From NCBI GenBank assembly GCA_002402965.1, contig DHGW01000026.1, forward strand, positions 1 to 49,402: 49,402 nucleotides of DNA, written 5' to 3'. Source of the DNA: Bacteroidales bacterium UBA4788. GTDB taxonomy: Bacteria; Bacteroidota; Bacteroidia; Bacteroidales; VadinHA17. Shown here one piece after another: positions 15,446-23,360 of this stretch. The notes below the pieces were generated by a model, which worked only from the letters and a program-made list of their open reading frames with translations, was not told the DNA's origin and did no database searches. The translations under genes and the position numbers were made by a program. Position 1 is the first letter of the stretch, and each line of letters begins with the position of its first letter.

Positions 15446-18400
15446 TTATCTGACAATGTTTACGGTACCTGTAATTGTTCCTGCATCCTCCGTTTTGATG
15501 ACATAATAGTATGCTGCCGACGGAAGTGCAACACCGTCGCAGGTGCCATCCCAGTCGTTTTCATAGCTTGTTGAGGAGAAGACAAGCTTGCCCCAGCGGT
15601 TGAATACCCTTATGTCATGAGTGCCGAACGATTCAATCCCGGTGATTTCCCAGTAGTCATTATAACCGTCATTGTTCGGGGTGAACAGGTTCATGATGTT
15701 GCTGTGCGACGAAATGATCTCAACAGTTACAGTTGCCTCTGCAGCATCGTAATTATTGTCCCCCGGCTGATAAGCCCTGATAACAACCGATCCCCTGCTG
15801 ACACCCATGAGCGTTGATCCTGAGACTGATGCACGGCTTTCGTCGGTACTTTCAAAGAGCACCTGCAGTCCTGAGGAAGTGGTTGCCTGCAGTGCACCTG
15901 TCTTTGTGACCAGCAGTTCAGCGGGCCACGAGGTAAAGGTTACCGTCTGTGGAATCCTTGTCACGGTCAGTACCCCGTTTTCCGGTATAAGATCATAGTT
16001 ATCGTCATCTCCACCTGACAGGACAATTGGATATGTTCCCACCGGCGATAAGGATGTTGCTTCCGTGGAAGGAACAGGTTGATTATCCAGTACTGAGACA
16101 TTCTCTCCGTTGACGAATCCTTCACAGGAGAATGTAAGGGCGGGATTCTGCTCCAGGTATGCCCTGGATTTGTCATCGGCAGTGACGGTCAGCGGTGCTT
16201 TGCCAACAGTCAGAGTAACCTGTATTTCGGCCGCGGGATTGTAGTTGCCGTCGCCGGCTTGGCTTGCAGTGATTACTGCCGTACCGGCTCCCCGGACAGC
16301 CAGGTAGCCGTTCACTATCTCCGCCACTGAGGTGTTGTCACTGCCAAACGTGATCTGCAGGCCGGAAGAGGATTCAGCATCAGGAATGAATGGTGATGCA
16401 CCGTAGACAACAGGGTCCATTGCGGGGAAGGAGAGTGACTGATCAGCTTTCTCAACCGTCAACAGCTGCAACACATCAGGAGCCGCAGTATAGTTGTCAT
16501 CACCCGACTGGGAAGCAGTGATCTCAGCAGATCCCGCTCCCATAATCCGGATAAGCCCACCGGTAACAACAGCCACCTCTGTGTTGCTGCTTGTATAGGA
16601 GATGTTCAAACCTGATGAAGCAGTTGCTATGGGACCAAAATCCGGATCGCCGTAGGTGTGCACAGCAAACGGATCAAATGTAATTGTCTGTGCTGCTTTA
16701 TCCACCACAAGAGTGCGGGAGACATCCGTGGCTGGCAGGTAGTTCTCATTTCCGGCCTGTGAAGCGGTGATGACTGCTGATCCTGCTCCTGTTATATGAA
16801 TGGAAGAGCCGTCAACAGTTGCCACAGCTTCATTGCTGCTGACATAGGATACAGTCAAACCGGAGGAGGAAGTTGCTGTCAGACTGAAATCGGGATCGCC
16901 GTAAACCGAGCCGGCAAGTTCACTGAAAGCAATAGTCTGGCCGGCTTTACTGACAGTAAGTTCCCGGGTCTGGTCTGCAGCGGCATAATAGTTGTCATTC
17001 CCCGGCTGGCCGGCTGTGATTGTCACAGTGCCTGCGGAGTTGATAATTATCATGTTGCCCGAAACAGATGCAACCAACGGGTCACTGCTTGTATAATTAA
17101 CAGCGAGTCCTGATGAGGCAGTTGCTGCAGGAGAAACGGCCGGATCACCGTAGGTTACCGGAGCCAGGGCAGGGAAGGTGACTGACTGGTCCGCCTTTCC
17201 AACAACCAGGGTCCTGGTCACTACTGTAGCAGTCTCATAATCATCATCTCCGGCCTGCGAGGCTGTTATTACTGCTGTGCCTGCGCCGGTGATCTGTAAC
17301 TGACCTCCGGAGACCAGGGCTACTGAACTGTTGCTGCTGGCGTATGCAACCGGCAATCCTGATGATGCCGAGGCTCCCGGATAGATATCCGGATCTCCAA
17401 AGATTGCATCCGGCAATTCCGGGAATGTTATGGTCTGCGATGCTTTGCTGATCACAAGTGTCTGCTGGATATCAGTTGCAGCAAGGTAATTCTGGTTCCC
17501 TGACTGGCTGGCAGTAATTAATACTGAGCCGGCACCGGTGATATGTACATTGGTACCCGACACTGAAGCCACGTTCTCATTGTTGCCGGTGAAGCTTACA
17601 GCCAGTCCTGATGACGAGGTGGCTGAAAGGGTGAAGTCGGGGTCTCCGAAGGTGTAAGAGGGCATGGAGCCGAAGTTGATGGTCTGCATCGCCTTATTGA
17701 CAGTCAGAGTCTGCTGCACATTCACGGCAGCATCATAGTTTTCATTACCGGCCTGTGATGCGGTGATAACGGCAGTGCCTGCCCCGATGATACGGATCAG
17801 CCCGCCGGTAACTGTTGCCACATCGGCATTGCCGGATGTGTATGTTACTGTGAGCCCTGAGCTGGCCGTGGCTCCGGCATCAAAGTCTGCATCACCGTAT
17901 GTCACCGGATCAAGGGCAGGGAAGGTGATCGTCTGAGTGCTCCTGGTGACCGTGAGAGTCTGCTGAACGGCAGGGGCAGCGTTATAGTTATCGTTGCCCG
18001 GCTGTGAGGCCGTTATTATAGCCGTGCCGGCTGCAACAATATGTATCTGGCCGGTCACGATGGTGGCAACTTCATCATTGCTGCTTGTATAGATAACGGT
18101 TAGTCCTGATGATGCTGTGGCACCGGGATTGAAATCCGGATCACCCACAACTTTTAATGGCAACGCGTTGAATGTTACCGACTGGTCTGCCTTGCTGACA
18201 ATAAGGTTGACAGTGACGTCGTCTGCGGCATTGTATAAGCCATTACCCGGCTGGGAGGCTATGATTACAGCGATACCGGTACCGGTTATGTGAATGTTGC
18301 CTGATACTATCGTGGCCACATCGGTGTTACTGCTGCTGTAAGTAACCTGCAGTCCTGATGATACCGTTGCACCGGGATTAAAGTCCGGATCTCCGAATGC

Positions 18401-20284
18401 TTTTCCGGAGATAGCCGGAAATGTAATCGTCTGGCTGGCTTTTCCGACTGTAAGGGTTCTGATGTACCTTGCCGGGGCATAAGTGCCGTTGCCACCCTGG
18501 AAAGCTGTGATATCGGCAATACCTGGTGAGTTGGGAGTGAGTGATGTCCCATTGACGGTTGCTACAGAGGTGTTGGAGCTGGTAAATGTTACGGGTGCCC
18601 CGCTGGAAGCGGATGCTGACATGGAGACAGCCGGATCACCGTAGACCATCGCCGGCAGTTCCGCAAAAGTGATTGTTTGTATCAGGAAGCTGACAGGCTG
18701 GTCAATGAAAGAGGGGAGCAGACCGCCCGCTTCTGACATGACATCGCCCTGGGTATATGAGATGAGCACGGTTTCGCTCCCCGTGAGAGGAGTGGCAAGG
18801 TTCACTATTATTGAGTAAGGATCTCCATCCTTTAATCCAACCGAGGAGACCGGAACCGAAACGCCGTTGACCTTTACAGTGAACTGGCTCTCTTTTCCTG
18901 ACGGGTCAGCCATTGGCTTATCAAATTGTATCTCGATGTTGCCTGCCCTGGCTGCAAGAAGGAAGTTCGGGATACCCGGTGCATTAACGTTTACCGTAAT
19001 GGGGGCTGCAGGAGAGTCTCCTGTGTTGTCACGAATGATGAAATTGAAACTCCCTGCTCCGTTACCCGTTGCTCCGTCGGCAACATATATCAGGTTCATC
19101 TGGATGTCTGTAACCGTAGCCGGCACTGTGGTAATTGGCGCGCCCCGGGACCCGCCCTCATACTGGTAAAGACTTCCTTCGGCAGGAAGGGTTGTAACCA
19201 CCGCGGTCTTGGCACTGGCATCACCGCCGTTATACTGCAGCCTTATAGGCCTTTCCTCGTTCTGCTCCACATAAACCGTTTGCGGCACAGCTGAGAGAGG
19301 AGGATTTGCACTCGTGGCGAACCGATATATCTCTGACCATGTTGTGCCAGTGGTGTTTGAAGTAAAGACAGCCCAATAATAGGTTGCGTCGGTTGAGAGG
19401 CCGGATATCTCGTAGGATGTGGCAGTTCCTGCGTTGTAGTTGGCAGAATTGCTTATGTCCGAATTGGACGATATTTTAAGGGTGTATGAGCTGGCATTGG
19501 TCGCTGACGTCCATTCAAAAGTCTGGGTTGAACCAACCACTGCATTGTATGCAGGGCTGACCAGAACCGGAATTCCAGGTTCTGGCAGACTTATATTCTT
19601 TGTCAGGTAGAAACCATCATAGGTTGCAGAAGGATTTACAGTATAGGTTGATCCGGAAGGGGTGAAGAGGATTGCCTGTTCTGATTCAACAGCAGAGGAA
19701 TTGTGCCAGGCATACTGGATCCCTGCGGTGCCCCCGGAGTTCTCGAGTCCTATTGTCGCAGACTGTCCGTGTGCCCTGGCAGAGGTGTTGTCAATAATAC
19801 TACGATACTGGATCTGGATGTTATTGCTCCCCTCATGGAGAATGACCGCAAAGGTCCCCATGAGCACAGTACTGGAAAAGAATCCCATGTTTGTCCACTG
19901 GATTATGCACTTCCTGTTGGGAGCTGCTCCAATCGTGGTATAGAGGATTTTACCTGAAGGGTCAATGACAATGTCATCCCAGAAGGCGGCAATAAAGTTA
20001 TTTGGTGAACCGGTACTGGGAATGGGATCCTCAGTATAGTCACCCGAGCCTGAACCGAACATCACCAGCCCGTTGGAGGTGACGTGAAACTGGCTGTAAT
20101 TATTGCCGTAGTAAGTGAATGTGAATCCGATGTTGAACGGGCCCCAGGAACCGTCATCATAGTAGCCTTCGTAAACAATTGTACCCGGGTATGTGGTCTC
20201 AGACACCTGGGCTTTTGCCGTCAGCAGTGTGAGGCATGACAGCAATATGGTAAGATATATATATCTCATAGTTTTAGCTTTCAT
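15446..20284 (-). CDS. Giant repeat adhesin with type-B T9SS sorting domain
   Basis: This 1612-residue surface protein begins with a signal peptide (a second start lies at Met6). Domains in order: a nidogen/VCBS-like sandwich with FTFTYYGNNYSQFHVTSNG (about 45-210); a fibronectin type III-like unit (about 235-325); a cadherin-like segment; an Ig-like unit ending before residue 535; ten tandem Ig-like repeats of about 83 residues, each with YGDPDF-like, ASSGL and GTAVITASQ-like motifs; an MBG-type unit (DDKSRAYLEQNP); and one degenerate repeat. It ends with a gliding-motility type C-terminal domain (NLFTPNNDGYNDYWEI ... FNRWGKLVF), the signal for type IX secretion with type-B sorting. It is probably an adhesin or gliding-related filament. 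The neighbours upstream (DUF4347) and downstream (PorP/SprF) appear to be its partners. Confidence 0.93.
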   Translation of the reverse strand: MKAKTMRYIYLTILLSCLTLLTAKAQVSETTYPGTIVYEGYYDDGSWGPFNIGFTFTYYGNNYSQFHVTSNGLVMFGSGSGDYTEDPIPSTGSPNNFIAAFWDDIVIDPSGKILYTTIGAAPNRKCIIQWTNMGFFSSTVLMGTFAVILHEGSNNIQIQYRSIIDNTSARAHGQSATIGLENSGGTAGIQYAWHNSSAVESEQAILFTPSGSTYTVNPSATYDGFYLTKNISLPEPGIPVLVSPAYNAVVGSTQTFEWTSATNASSYTLKISSNSDISNSANYNAGTATSYEISGLSTDATYYWAVFTSNTTGTTWSEIYRFATSANPPLSAVPQTVYVEQNEERPIRLQYNGGDASAKTAVVTTLPAEGSLYQYEGGSRGAPITTVPATVTDIQMNLIYVADGATGNGAGSFNFIIRDNTGDSPAAPITVNVNAPGIPNFLLAARAGNIEIQFDKPMADPSGKESQFTVKVNGVSVPVSSVGLKDGDPYSIIVNLATPLTGSETVLISYTQGDVMSEAGGLLPSFIDQPVSFLIQTITFAELPAMVYGDPAVSMSASASSGAPVTFTSSNTSVATVNGTSLTPNSPGIADITAFQGGNGTYAPARYIRTLTVGKASQTITFPAISGKAFGDPDFNPGATVSSGLQVTYSSSNTDVATIVSGNIHITGTGIAVIIASQPGNGLYNAADDVTVNLIVSKADQSVTFNALPLKVVGDPDFNPGATASSGLTVIYTSSNDEVATIVTGQIHIVAAGTAIITASQPGNDNYNAAPAVQQTLTVTRSTQTITFPALDPVTYGDADFDAGATASSGLTVTYTSGNADVATVTGGLIRIIGAGTAVITASQAGNENYDAAVNVQQTLTVNKAMQTINFGSMPSYTFGDPDFTLSATSSSGLAVSFTGNNENVASVSGTNVHITGAGSVLITASQSGNQNYLAATDIQQTLVISKASQTITFPELPDAIFGDPDIYPGASASSGLPVAYASSNSSVALVSGGQLQITGAGTAVITASQAGDDDYETATVVTRTLVVGKADQSVTFPALAPVTYGDPAVSPAATASSGLAVNYTSSDPLVASVSGNMIIINSAGTVTITAGQPGNDNYYAAADQTRELTVSKAGQTIAFSELAGSVYGDPDFSLTATSSSGLTVSYVSSNEAVATVDGSSIHITGAGSAVITASQAGNENYLPATDVSRTLVVDKAAQTITFDPFAVHTYGDPDFGPIATASSGLNISYTSSNTEVAVVTGGLIRIMGAGSAEITASQSGDDNYTAAPDVLQLLTVEKADQSLSFPAMDPVVYGASPFIPDAESSSGLQITFGSDNTSVAEIVNGYLAVRGAGTAVITASQAGDGNYNPAAEIQVTLTVGKAPLTVTADDKSRAYLEQNPALTFSCEGFVNGENVSVLDNQPVPSTEATSLSPVGTYPIVLSGGDDDNYDLIPENGVLTVTRIPQTVTFTSWPAELLVTKTGALQATTSSGLQVLFESTDESRASVSGSTLMGVSRGSVVIRAYQPGDNNYDAAEATVTVEIISSHSNIMNLFTPNNDGYNDYWEITGIESFGTHDIRVFNRWGKLVFSSTSYENDWDGTCDGVALPSAAYYYVIKTEDAGTITGTVNIVR
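16199..18682 (-). repeat. Ten in-frame tandem repeats of about 249 bp
   Basis: The region encodes ten consecutive repeats of about 83 codons in the adhesin gene, diverged from each other at the DNA level but with the same layout: a Q-T/S-I/V-T-F strand, a G-D-P-D-F-like turn, ASSGL, SSN-x-x-VA, and a GAGTAVITASQ(A/P)GN(D/E)NY strand. Such arrays can change copy number by recombination, so assembly of short reads across it may be unreliable. Confidence 0.9.
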
Positions 20285-20287
20285 GAG

Positions 20288-20761
20288 TTAGTCTTGTACA
20301 AGTACAGTCGCTCCCGTCAGCTCAGCTATCTGCTCAACAAGACGTGTCCCGTCTGGAATGGTAGCGAGTGTGTCGGAATGAATGATGATTTTCGCCCCTG
20401 TAGCTAGATTCTTCCTCCACTCCATGAAATGAGCAGCGCACTCACCGACATTGTCTGTAAGAATGGTCAGCTCGTCAAAGATCATAGATCCCGGCTTGGT
20501 CAGAAGGTAGAGATGTATCTCCGAAAAGTTATTCTCTTTCAGTTTATCAGTAATGATGGCGAGCGGATTGCCGATATCAGGCAGGATGAAGATTTCATCT
20601 GCAGCATTTGCATTACTGATGTTTTCAGAGGCGTCGGCTTTAAGTCGGTCAACGATGAAGAGTCTGGGCGATAGCTGCCCCATGGCGCATACTGTGGTGT
20701 CCGTAAGGAGTACAAGAAAAGATACTCCTGCCACAAACAGAAGGTGTTTAAACGATCTCAT
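20288..20761 (-). CDS. Secreted stand-alone DUF4347 domain protein
   Basis: ATG 20761 gives 157 residues starting with a signal peptide (SFKHLLFVAGVSFLVLLT). The mature part matches DUF4347 in outline: RLFIVDR near the start, a central helix-strand unit with IHLYLLTKPGS, then ATGAKIIIHSDTLA and a terminal ELTGATVLVQD. DUF4347 normally forms the N-terminal domain of very large adhesins or toxin-like exoproteins. Here it is a separate small gene 3 bp upstream of the giant adhesin, and both lie in the same reading frame with one TAA between them. The adhesin has its own signal peptide, so they are probably two proteins made from a coupled mRNA. The function is unknown. Confidence 0.75.
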   Translation of the reverse strand: MRSFKHLLFVAGVSFLVLLTDTTVCAMGQLSPRLFIVDRLKADASENISNANAADEIFILPDIGNPLAIITDKLKENNFSEIHLYLLTKPGSMIFDELTILTDNVGECAAHFMEWRKNLATGAKIIIHSDTLATIPDGTRLVEQIAELTGATVLVQD

Positions 20762-20915
20762 AAAGAAATGTTTTTGTAGATTCCCCAATAAAATTAATTC
20801 AGTGCTACAGCTTAGAATATCATACAGATGACATTGCAGTTGCTTGTTGCTTGTCAATTATTACAGAGAATGTACGGCAAATGTTGCATAATTGCCGTAA
20901 AAAATAAAAGGGAGA

Positions 20916-21173
20916 GAGTTGCCTGAGCAGGGCGGCCGCGAACCAGAGCATGGGCGTCTGCCCATCGAAGTCGCCTGTATTGGGCTTACGGTTCAAATAA
21001 AGGGACCAATCATTGCTGGTTCCTGTCCCTTCGCATACTTCGGTAATGTTACCATCATCATCAATGTATTTCACCAGTAAAAACCATGCTTTCCCGGCAG
21101 TGGCATGGTCAATGTATTTTCCGAAGCCTGAAGCCACAATACCAAAGGCTAAGATGAAGACGGTGCGAGGGAA
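20916..21173 (-). pseudogene. Remnant of a GH88/GH105 family unsaturated glycuronyl hydrolase
   Basis: The minus strand between the DUF4347 gene and the MerR gene encodes only a C-terminal fragment of about 85 residues. It includes FPRTVFILAFGI, a GKAWFLLVKYIDDDGNITEV segment, CEGTGTSNDW and NTGDFDGQTPMLWFAAALL. These match the last helices of GH88/105 enzymes, whose C-termini contain the G-Q-x-P-M-L-W type block. The upstream catalytic barrel is absent; the MerR gene ends 19 bp away. The nominal open frame extends to 21233, overlapping the MerR coding sequence, and has no proper start. I read it as a decayed gene truncated by a deletion or insertion. Confidence 0.7.
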
Positions 21174-21192
21174 GCCACTTATTATGAAATAG

Positions 21193-22065
21193 TTACAGAT
21201 GAAGTTTAAGGTCAGATCTTGATGTAACTGCAAAGATGTTGGGGAATTTCCTTTTAGCTGTCACCTCGGCCATGGCTCCGGAAACAAGTATTTTTCTGGT
21301 AGCAAAGCGGCTGCTGAGCCTGCTCATGTAATCCTCCGGCCTTTCAAACGGGAGGCCGGTAAGAGAACCTGTTACCAGGATGTCAGGATGCCATCTTTCA
21401 ACCACATCTGTAAGAGCGTTGAAGGGGGTCGACTGTCCGAGATAGAGGATATCATGCCCGGCCTTTTTTATCACGAAGCCAAAGTAAAGCAGCCCCAGTT
21501 CGTGCATCTCCCTTTCAGGAAGGAACAGAAGGACCTTTTTTCTGGCCGGATCTTCTGACTGGGGAAGAGAGTCAGTGGCAACTATCAGTCTTTTTCTGAA
21601 AATGTTTGTGACAAAATGTTCTGAGCCTATGTCAACCGAACCTGTCTGCCACATCACACCTACCCTCCTCATGAACGGGAAGACTATGTGTTCAAAGGTT
21701 ACTTCAAAACCCCTTGTGATTATTGACCGGACCAGGATATCATTTACAGACTTCTCATTTAATGCGGTCATGGCTACCACCAATGTGTCCATATGGGTGT
21801 CTGCATCACTTTTCTCCGAGGTAAGGAGTGCAACCTGAGCAGCTATTTCCTCACCGGTCATTGTGGAAATTTTTGAAATTTTTACCTCATGGCGGTGCAG
21901 AATCGCGATATTGATAATCCTTATAAGGTCTTCATCATCATACCAGCGGCGGTTTGTATCGGTGCGGTGCGGTTTTATGATGCGGTACCTCCTTTCCCAG
22001 ATTCGGATGGTCCCTGCTTTGATCCCGGTCAGTTTCTCAAGTTCGGCGATTGTATAGCGGCTCAT
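21193..22065 (-). CDS. CarH/LitR-like MerR regulator with cobalamin-binding domain
   Basis: The 290-residue protein has an N-terminal MerR helix-turn-helix (YTIAELEKLTGIKAGTIRIW, RRW wing). Next is a helical B12-capping domain with Trp139-x9-Glu149-His150 and a Rossmann-type B12-binding domain with Glu186-x-His188-x-x-Gly191. His188 would be the lower cobalt ligand. The same W-x9-EH and E-x-H-x-x-G signatures define CarH/LitR, which bind DNA as adenosylcobalamin tetramers in the dark and release it on illumination. Position 140 is Gln; in the Thermus CarH (as I recall) a His follows the Trp and coordinates cobalt after light exposure, so photochemistry may differ. It lies downstream of the fasciclin gene in the same orientation and may control it (inference). 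Confidence 0.9.
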   Translation of the reverse strand: MSRYTIAELEKLTGIKAGTIRIWERRYRIIKPHRTDTNRRWYDDEDLIRIINIAILHRHEVKISKISTMTGEEIAAQVALLTSEKSDADTHMDTLVVAMTALNEKSVNDILVRSIITRGFEVTFEHIVFPFMRRVGVMWQTGSVDIGSEHFVTNIFRKRLIVATDSLPQSEDPARKKVLLFLPEREMHELGLLYFGFVIKKAGHDILYLGQSTPFNALTDVVERWHPDILVTGSLTGLPFERPEDYMSRLSSRFATRKILVSGAMAEVTAKRKFPNIFAVTSRSDLKLHL

Positions 22066-22147
22066 GGTGCGGATTCTTACAGGGTTAAATTTAATGGTTT
22101 GTATTGATTTTGCTCTAATATTTTATACAAAGTTTCAGTAAAGAAAA

Positions 22148-22176
22148 GCAGCGGTGCACACTTGGTGCATCGCTGC
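22148..22176 (-). terminator. Hairpin terminator after the fasciclin gene
   Basis: A 12-bp stem (GCAGCGGTGCAC at 22148-22159 and GTGCATCGCTGC at 22165-22176, one wobble/mismatch) with a 5-nt loop is followed on the minus strand by a T-rich stretch (TTTTCTTT). It begins 28 bp after the fasciclin stop and separates it from the downstream B12 regulator gene, which therefore probably has its own promoter or depends on readthrough. Confidence 0.75.
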
Positions 22177-22204
22177 CATTCAGATCACGATATATATTGA
22201 TGCC

Positions 22205-23122
22205 TTACGGCAGGAGAACCTTGTTAATCACGTGGATTACACCGTTTGAACCCTGAACGTCAGTTGCAATGATTCCGGTGCTTCCGTTGATTGTCGGTGA
22301 CGGGCTTACTGCAATACTCAGGGAGCTTCCGTTAAGGGTTGGCACATTGCCTGCCTGAAGCTGGGTTGAGAGAACGTTTCCGCTGACAACGTGGTATGTG
22401 AGGATCGGGGTCAGCTGCGCAGCCGTAAGATCAGCAATTCCTGATACGCCCAGGGCTGTAAAGAGAGCCTGGAACGCATCGTTTGTCGGAGCAAAGATCG
22501 TAAAAGGACCTGTAGCACTGAGAGCATTTACAAGGTTAGCCTTGACAACTGCCTGAACCAGGATGCTGAACGCGTCATTGGCAAGTGCAATATCAACAAC
22601 CGTCGGAGGAAGTAGAACCTTGTCAATAACATGAATGACTCCGTTCTTCACGTCAACGTCTGCAGCAGTTACATTTGTGGTCTTGTTGAGTTTAACCCCG
22701 GAGGAAACATCAACCTTGAGGCTGAGCGTAGACCCCTGTGCAGGACTTAAAGTATTATAGTATCCGGTGGTGATCATTGAAGATTTTGCCTCGGTTCCCA
22801 GAACATGGTAAAGAAGAATGGGAGTAAGGGTTTCCTTCGTGAGTGCATCAATGCCGCTTATGCCAAGCTCATTGAAGAGAGCGGTAAAGGCTGCGTTCGT
22901 GGGAGCAAATACTGTAAAGCTGCCGGTTCCGTTAAGGACGTTTACAAGATCAGCCTTGGTGAGGGCCTGTACAAGTATTGAAAAGTTTGCATCAGAAGTG
23001 GCGTATTCTGCAATTGTCATGTCAGATACTTCCTTCATCTGCTCTTCTTCCTTCTCACAACCTGTGAGTATAAAGATTCCCATCAGGGCAATCATTCCGT
23101 AAATAAGTGTCTGTTTTTTCAT
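22205..23122 (-). CDS. Lipoprotein with two fasciclin (FAS1) domains
   Basis: The start is ATG 23122 (305 residues); an in-frame upstream extension lacks a signal peptide. A lipobox (ILTGC) places the lipidated Cys at 22. Two FAS1 domains follow (about 34-160 and 165-305), each with the conserved FTVFAPTNAAF / FTIFAPTNDAF block, a YHV motif and a terminal NGVIHVI-KVLLP. FAS1 proteins mediate adhesion or cell-surface interactions. In Bacteroidota such genes are often seen near light-responsive regulators and pigment or photolyase genes, and here a CarH-like gene is adjacent. A perfect inverted repeat includes the start codon, and a plausible promoter lies upstream (see separate entries). Confidence 0.92.
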   Translation of the reverse strand: MKKQTLIYGMIALMGIFILTGCEKEEEQMKEVSDMTIAEYATSDANFSILVQALTKADLVNVLNGTGSFTVFAPTNAAFTALFNELGISGIDALTKETLTPILLYHVLGTEAKSSMITTGYYNTLSPAQGSTLSLKVDVSSGVKLNKTTNVTAADVDVKNGVIHVIDKVLLPPTVVDIALANDAFSILVQAVVKANLVNALSATGPFTIFAPTNDAFQALFTALGVSGIADLTAAQLTPILTYHVVSGNVLSTQLQAGNVPTLNGSSLSIAVSPSPTINGSTGIIATDVQGSNGVIHVINKVLLP

Positions 23123-23167
23123 GATGTTCGATTTATTGGTTGTTAATTTTGAAGAGAGAACATCATG
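23120..23167 (-). promoter_or_regulatory. Inverted repeat enclosing the fasciclin leader and start codon
   Basis: CATGATGTTC (23120-23129) and GAACATCATG (23158-23167) form a perfect 10-bp inverted repeat with a 28-nt spacer. On the minus-strand transcript the second arm ends exactly in the ATG start of the fasciclin gene, so base pairing would hide the start codon. It may be a translational switch, or a dyad operator for a regulator such as the neighbouring MerR protein. No known riboswitch class was recognised. Confidence 0.6.
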
Positions 23168-23181
23168 AATAAAATATTGTT

Positions 23182-23208
23182 CAAATAAAATGACAGAAAG
23201 ATATACAA
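23182..23208 (-). promoter_or_regulatory. Putative Bacteroidota-type promoter for the fasciclin gene
   Basis: On the minus strand TTTATTTG (23189-23182) matches the -7 element TAnnTTTG at seven of eight positions, and TTG (23208-23206) lies 16 nt upstream as a -33 element. Transcription would start just ahead of the inverted repeat at 23120-23167, placing that repeat in the 5' leader. Confidence 0.45.
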
Positions 23209-23360
23209 AAAATTGAATACAGACATCAATATTCAATCATTAAGTGACATAACTAATTATAGAACAATGAGTTAAGCTGAAAACGTTAAAATATGTTAAA
23301 TGTATACAACCACGAGAGATAGATTATACAAAATAATTAAAGACCGAGCCGGAGGAGTGA

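Noticed and set aside
16199..18682. CRISPR-like or non-coding repeat array
   Set aside because: The repeats are about 249 bp, diverged and in frame within one open reading frame, so they are protein-domain repeats.
20284..20290. Readthrough fusion of DUF4347 and the giant adhesin
   Set aside because: Both frames share phase with one TAA between them, but the adhesin has its own start and signal peptide, so separate translation is simpler.
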